From Abditibacteriaceae bacterium (GTDB taxonomy: Bacteria > Armatimonadota > Abditibacteriia > Abditibacteriales > Abditibacteriaceae), in contig JAFAZH010000005.1 in NCBI GenBank assembly GCA_019239895.1, positions 62,001-126,000 on the forward strand: a stretch of DNA of 64,000 nucleotides, written 5' to 3'. A model generated the notes under the pieces. That model was not told the DNA's origin, made no database searches, and saw only the letters and a program-made list of their open reading frames with translations. This document shows positions 59,814 to 64,000 of the stretch, piece by piece (positions within the stretch are counted from its first letter, which is position 1; each line of letters starts with the position of its first letter). The position numbers and the translations under genes are program-made.

Positions 59814-61679
59814 TCATCGGCGAGGGAAAGCTTGCTGATGCACAATCCCCTTATCTTCATTAACCGTCACAATTTGGTTGGCTTTAACATTATTAAGCCG
59901 CATCATTTTTCCAGAAGGCCAGAGAATGGCCACAATGGATGCGGCGGACTGCTGTCCCAGCCCTAACGTTATGGCTAATTCACTCTGGGAGCAGTAGGAT
60001 GATCCGCTACGCAGGGTGCGGGCTATAACTTCCGGGCCGACCTGGGCCTGCACGACAGCGCCAATGCCACTGCGATTGCTCTTCGTGCCTTCCAGAATGA
60101 GCCGGATCGCGTTATTATGATTGCCACCGTCGTTACGCAACAAGACAGCCGAGCCGCCGCAAGTTGAGATGACCACGTCCGGGTCGCCATCCAGGTCAAT
60201 ATCAGCATAGGCTAACCCGCGGCCCACCAGACGCTTCTGGAGTGCCTCACCACTCTGTCCCGTAATGTCTTTGAAAGTAGCTACCTGCTGATTCACGCTA
60301 TTGGTGCCCTCAACATGCGTTCGACCTTGGTTCAGGAACAAGAGGGGCCGTTGGGCATAAGTCACATCTTTGCGAAATCGCTCCACCGCCTGGTTGATAT
60401 GGCCGTTGGCCGTAAAAATATCGGGCCATCCATCGTTATTCACGTCTACAAAAACGCACCCAAAAGTCAGTGCAGTGAGACTTGATAGGGCGACCGCTGA
60501 ATGACCAGCGACATCGTTAAAGGTGTTATCGCCAGTATTTTGATAAAGGGCCAGCATCTCGTCGGAGAAATTGCCGATGACCAGGCTATCCCGTCCTGTA
60601 TGGTCAATGTCTGCCGCATCCACCCCCATTCCGGCACGCGGACTGCCAATCGCGCTATAAGCGATGTCTACGGCATTGCCCAGTTCTTGAAAGGTGCCGT
60701 TCTGGTTGTTCTTAAAGAAGAAATTGGGGACTTTGTCATTGGCCACAACGATGTCCGGCCATCTGTCGCTGTTATAATCGCAGATGGCTACCCCCAGAGA
60801 CTTGCCTACTACTTTGACCGTCTCGCGCTTGGTGCCATGTGGGACAATTTGCTGTGTAATACCGGCCTGTTGGCTGACATCTCTAAAATGCCCATGCCCC
60901 TCATTGTGATATAACCGACACGCCTCACCGAGATAACGTTGTGGCCCGCCATAAGCCTTCAGTTTAACGGTGTCCAAAATATAAAGATCAGTGGCCGGAG
61001 ACCATTTGATGTAGTGGCAGACAAAGAGGTCAAGCTTGCCGTCCTTATCATAATCTAACCATGCGGCACTTGTACTCCAACCAGGACTGGTGACGCCAGC
61101 GGCAGCAGCCACATCCTTAAATTTGCCTCCTCCCTCGTTATGAAAGAGGTAGTTGCGGCCATAACACGTCACATAGAGATCAGGGCGGCCATCATTATCA
61201 TAATCACCTACTGTTGCCCCCATGCCATAGATAGGCATGTCAAGTCCGCTGCCTCGTGTTACATCTGTGAAGGTGCCGTTGCCGTTGTTATGATAGAGAG
61301 CGCAGAGGGAGGTGTGGTGCATACGGTGCGCCGGAATAAGATCGGTATGCTGCTGGCCCGGCCCGTTCTTCCAGGCGTTGAATTCGGCGTCAGTCCAATC
61401 CCGGCTATTCACGAAAAAGAGGTCTTGATAGCCGTCACCATCGTAATCAATAAAGACCACACCACTGCCCATCGTTTCGGGCATTAGCTTGGCGCCAAAG
61501 GCTCCATTGTTGTGCTGAAAGCGGATGCCAGAAGCAGCCGTGATGTCGGTAAAATTCAATGGCCCAGCCGTCTGTTCTGCCGCACCGGGAGAACTGGCGT
61601 TATGATAACCGCAGCCAGTGAGTACTATCCCTCCCATCAAGATTTCCACCACAAAAAGCCGTTTAATCAGCTTAGGCAC
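59814..61679 (-). CDS. FG-GAP / ASPIC-UnbV repeat lipoprotein (CRTAC1 family)
   Basis: The protein is 621 residues from the GTG at 61679, with AGGAG about 11 bases upstream; an ATG at 61748 would add 23 residues. The start has a lipoprotein signal with lipobox LTGC (VVEILMGGIVLTGCGYHNAS). FG-GAP-like calcium-binding repeats follow (FIDYDGDGYQDLFFVN, VGDYDNDGRPDLYVTC, WLDYDKDGKLDLFVCH, ADIDLDGDPDVVIS). An ASPIC/UnbV domain (NRSGIGAVVQAQVG, LGLGQQSAASIVAILWPSGK) ends it. This is a secreted, lipid-anchored propeller; the role is unknown. Confidence 0.9.
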   Translation of the reverse strand: MPKLIKRLFVVEILMGGIVLTGCGYHNASSPGAAEQTAGPLNFTDITAASGIRFQHNNGAFGAKLMPETMGSGVVFIDYDGDGYQDLFFVNSRDWTDAEFNAWKNGPGQQHTDLIPAHRMHHTSLCALYHNNGNGTFTDVTRGSGLDMPIYGMGATVGDYDNDGRPDLYVTCYGRNYLFHNEGGGKFKDVAAAAGVTSPGWSTSAAWLDYDKDGKLDLFVCHYIKWSPATDLYILDTVKLKAYGGPQRYLGEACRLYHNEGHGHFRDVSQQAGITQQIVPHGTKRETVKVVGKSLGVAICDYNSDRWPDIVVANDKVPNFFFKNNQNGTFQELGNAVDIAYSAIGSPRAGMGVDAADIDHTGRDSLVIGNFSDEMLALYQNTGDNTFNDVAGHSAVALSSLTALTFGCVFVDVNNDGWPDIFTANGHINQAVERFRKDVTYAQRPLLFLNQGRTHVEGTNSVNQQVATFKDITGQSGEALQKRLVGRGLAYADIDLDGDPDVVISTCGGSAVLLRNDGGNHNNAIRLILEGTKSNRSGIGAVVQAQVGPEVIARTLRSGSSYCSQSELAITLGLGQQSAASIVAILWPSGKMMRLNNVKANQIVTVNEDKGIVHQQAFPRR

Positions 61680-61844
61680 TTCAGCCTTGCTCCTGGCAAA
61701 ATGGATGGATATTGTGCTTTGGGGTACTCTACGCCTGCCGTCAATCATGTCTCTCCAACAAATTACCTATGGCTTAAAACCTTAAAACTTTAAAATCTTA
61801 ATAAAATTTTTAAGCTACCAGGTTTAATATGTATCTATAGCGGG

Positions 61845-61882
61845 TATAATTTTAACATCTCTACACCCATCTTCTGAGGAGG
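61845..61882 (+). promoter_or_regulatory. Promoter -10 box and ribosome site of the prepilin gene
   Basis: TATAAT at 61845-61850 is a perfect -10 box. A -35 box is weak (GTTTAA or TTTAAT at 16-17 bp). GAGGAGG at 61876-61882 lies 11 bases before the ATG. Confidence 0.55.
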
Positions 61883-61893
61883 CAAGACAATCA

Positions 61894-62664
61894 ATGAAGA
61901 GTTTACATCCCAAACCCCCTGTTGCTGAGAGAGTAAAGCGTGGCTTCACTCTCATTGAGTTGCTAGTTGTTATTGCTATCATAGCAATTCTAGCTGCTAT
62001 CCTGTTTCCGGTCTTTGCTAAAGCGCGGGAAAATGCGCGGCGGGCTTCGTGCCAGAGTAACCTGAAGCAGATGGGTTTAGCTATTATGCAGTATACCCAG
62101 GATAATGACGAAACCTATCCCAGCCGTGAATATCCTAACCATGTCACCTGGCGTCAGGTGACTCAACCCTACATCAAGAGTACCGATTTATACAAATGCC
62201 CGTCTAACAGTAACAAGACTCTGATAGCGGATGCGGCCATCAGCAATTACCCGGCGATTGCAAAATCGTATGGTTACAACCCGCGCTTTGGAAATTTGGT
62301 AGGCGATCATGGCACAGCAGGGCCGGTGATATTAGCCGGAGTTGACAGTCCGGCGACTAAAATTATGGTAGCGGAGTTGGCTGGCGGCACGACGGGCCAG
62401 ACCTGGACCGATTATGGTTCCTGGTGGTGGCCAGGGTCTTGTAACTGTTGGGGCTACGGCTTTGCCGGACATCTTGGCACCTCCAATTATTTATTTGGTG
62501 ATGGCCATGTGAAGGCTTTGAAGCCCCTGGCCACAGCCACTCCGGTCAACATGTGGGGCAGTGTTGATAGTGGAGTTTGTCCGAATAATCCCACCATCAA
62601 CTGTGACACGCCGGAACCGAGCATCTTCCCTGGACTGCAAACGGTACAGAACACCTTTCCATAA
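61894..62664 (+). CDS. Prepilin-type N-methylation protein, DUF1559 / H-X9-DG class
   Basis: The 256-residue protein has a type IV prepilin leader: [20 protein letters not shown] (about 15-34), cut after Gly and methylated on Phe. It is followed by [18 protein letters not shown] and [20 protein letters not shown], a wording very common in Armatimonadota-like genomes. A C-terminal [18 protein letters not shown] matches the H-X9-DG motif. It forms pseudopilin-like surface or secretion components. Such genes are usually present in many copies per genome. It has its own promoter and terminator. Confidence 0.96.
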   Translation: MKSLHPKPPVAERVKRGFTLIELLVVIAIIAILAAILFPVFAKARENARRASCQSNLKQMGLAIMQYTQDNDETYPSREYPNHVTWRQVTQPYIKSTDLYKCPSNSNKTLIADAAISNYPAIAKSYGYNPRFGNLVGDHGTAGPVILAGVDSPATKIMVAELAGGTTGQTWTDYGSWWWPGSCNCWGYGFAGHLGTSNYLFGDGHVKALKPLATATPVNMWGSVDSGVCPNNPTINCDTPEPSIFPGLQTVQNTFP

Positions 62665-62697
62665 CACCTTATTCCTTTAGACACCTTCACAACCTGC

Positions 62698-62736
62698 AAA
62701 CAAAAGCGCACCCCACTTGGGAGTGCGCTTTTGTTT
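62698..62736 (+). terminator. Intrinsic terminator of the prepilin gene
   Basis: AAACAAAAGCGCA (62698-62710) pairs with TGCGCTTTTGTTT (62724-62736), with a 13-base loop. The right arm itself supplies the T-rich tail. It lies 34 bp after the stop codon. Confidence 0.88.
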
Positions 62737-62883
62737 AACTACAGCTTTAGCAAGAGCCATCTTATGGACAGCCAAATTAAAGTGTCTCCTTCTTAAGGCA
62801 CCGCAGTTGCTCTTACCAAGCGGATGTTTGAGAATCCGCACCCACGTTAACCATACCTACTGAATGACTAAAGGGGCTAACCT

Positions 62884-63492
62884 ATGGCACAACATCCCGA
62901 TCATCAAGCCACTAATCAGAAGTTAGATAATGTTCTGCCCCAGGCCGAGGCATTAGCGGGGCAACGCTCCCAGTCCACGCAAGAGCACCGCCAGGAAGCT
63001 GTCGCCAATGTACGCTGCTATGTGCTGACGGTCAGTGACAGCCGCACCGAAGACACCGATAAGGGAGGTGCGTTGATCCAAGAGCTATTAACTGGGGCCA
63101 GTCATGCCGTTGTAGGCTACCGTGTGGTGCGTGACGACATCAATGGCATCGCAGAAGCGGTGCGTACTGCGACTGATGGCATAGATGATCCCGAAGTCAT
63201 CATCGTCACGGGCGGCAGCGGCATTTCGCAACGCGATGTCACCCCCGAAGCCGTGCGCCCGCTCATCACCAAAGAGCTATCCGGCTTCGGCGAAGTGTTC
63301 CGTATGCTCTCCTGGCAGGAAGTCGGCTCCGCCACGGTGCTCAGCCGCGCCTTCGCCGGAGTCATAGGCCGTACCCTCATCTTCGTCCTCCCCGGCAGCA
63401 CCAACGCCGTGCGTCTGGCAATGGAAAAGATTATCGTCCCCGAACTGGGCCACCTCGTGCGCGAAGTGCGACCCGAACGCAGGACAACGTAA
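62884..63492 (+). CDS. moaB: Molybdenum cofactor biosynthesis protein MoaB/MogA family
   Basis: In this 202-residue protein an N-terminal polar tail of about 42 residues ([17 protein letters not shown]) precedes the domain. The domain shows [36 protein letters not shown] and [17 protein letters not shown], the usual molybdopterin-binding motifs. It adenylates molybdopterin or helps insert the metal in molybdenum cofactor synthesis. AAGGGG lies seven to eight bases before the ATG. No other molybdenum gene is in the window, so its pathway context is missing. Confidence 0.94.
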   Translation: MAQHPDHQATNQKLDNVLPQAEALAGQRSQSTQEHRQEAVANVRCYVLTVSDSRTEDTDKGGALIQELLTGASHAVVGYRVVRDDINGIAEAVRTATDGIDDPEVIIVTGGSGISQRDVTPEAVRPLITKELSGFGEVFRMLSWQEVGSATVLSRAFAGVIGRTLIFVLPGSTNAVRLAMEKIIVPELGHLVREVRPERRTT

Positions 63493-63517
63493 GCCTTTGC
63501 AATAAGAGATAACACCA

Positions 63518-64000
63518 ATGTTCAAGCCACTTATGAGCTGCCGCTGGATTCAGCTAATAGCCATAATGTCGCTGCCACTGGCGTTATATCTCTTCTTGGC
63601 AGCACAATGGTCTTGGCGGCCATCCACTCTGTCTATTGGTAGTGGTGCAGGCACAGCGATGTCTTGGTCAGCCGATGGCAAGACGCTCGTTTTAAGTATT
63701 ACGGATCCATTTAACTGGCGGCCTCACCATACAAACCAGATACAATTTTGGAATGTCAGTCAAAAGCTCTTGTCCTATAGCATCCCTGTAAGTAATCGTG
63801 ATATGAACCGCCTGACACAAGTTAGGTTAAGCCCGGACAATGCTACTGTTGCCCTTGAGTTGTACGCAGAAGAGCATTTCAGTCTTACTTGGGGAAATGT
63901 AAAGCAAGGGAAATTATTCGACCGTAAATATGGCACAGGCCCCTTCGTTTTTGCTCCCGACAGCCGTCAAACTAAGAGTTACGACCTGGGATATAAACAC
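63518..64000 (+). CDS. Membrane-anchored WD40-like protein, partial at the window end
   Basis: 161 codons are open from the ATG at 63518 to the edge. The start has one membrane helix ([20 protein letters not shown]). Propeller-like strands follow ([17 protein letters not shown], then [29 protein letters not shown]). The design matches the gene at 29476-30543. The C-terminus lies beyond the window. Confidence 0.75.
   Translation, partial: MFKPLMSCRWIQLIAIMSLPLALYLFLAAQWSWRPSTLSIGSGAGTAMSWSADGKTLVLSITDPFNWRPHHTNQIQFWNVSQKLLSYSIPVSNRDMNRLTQVRLSPDNATVALELYAEEHFSLTWGNVKQGKLFDRKYGTGPFVFAPDSRQTKSYDLGYKH

Overview
The window looks like chromosome from an Armatimonadota- or Abditibacteriota-like bacterium of roughly balanced GC. 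The strongest hint is the prepilin/DUF1559 protein at 61894-62664, whose [20 protein letters not shown] N-terminus is typical of those phyla. Other support comes from large secreted proteins with IPT/TIG, beta-helix and WD40-like folds, many glycoside hydrolases, and many palindromic repeats between genes. The taxonomic call is an inference; there is no rRNA or tRNA gene here.

Layout. 1-7405 is a carbohydrate locus: a DUF5695-like secreted protein (cut by the window edge), a secreted beta-helix protein and a GntR/LacI hybrid regulator on the minus strand, divergent from a GH51 arabinofuranosidase. 7844-13410 is the wreck of a beta-helix/IPT surface-protein gene, hit by two mobile elements. 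The first is a complete 2.9-kb IS1595-family element (7952-10843, 26-bp inverted repeats, perfect 8-bp target duplication) carrying a two-gene passenger module (DUF6932 plus a coiled-coil protein). The second is a 351-bp MITE-like remnant (12692-13042, 20-bp perfect inverted repeats, perfect 8-bp duplication). 14138-23184 has a TrmH/SpoU methyltransferase, a Gfo/Idh/MocA oxidoreductase and two divergent giant surface proteins sharing a C-terminal module. 23377-26808 is a lone NACHT NTPase (HD-like domain, NACHT, pentapeptide repeats) resembling bacterial NLR-type phage-defence proteins.

27094-38398 is mostly housekeeping: queF, a calcium/proton exchanger, 3-methyladenine glycosylase, pheS-pheT, serC and several uncharacterised secreted or membrane proteins. 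38419-38681 is an independent small-RNA unit with a good sigma-70 promoter, stable hairpins and a strong intrinsic terminator. 39026-56068 is a second carbohydrate region (GH106-like protein coupled to an oxidoreductase, three large secreted GH-A hydrolases) with ychF and fabI embedded. 56153-64000 has mutL, membrane proteins, an ICMT-like methyltransferase, an ASPIC/UnbV lipoprotein, the DUF1559 prepilin, moaB and a partial WD40-like protein.

The genes fit a heterotrophic, polysaccharide-degrading life: secreted beta-helix and GH-A proteins would cut plant or microbial polymers outside the cell, and arabinofuranosidase, the GH106-like enzyme and the oxidoreductases would process the products inside. 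Nearly every gene boundary carries a long inverted repeat from a handful of shared sequence families, sometimes nested; this is the most pervasive structural feature of the window.
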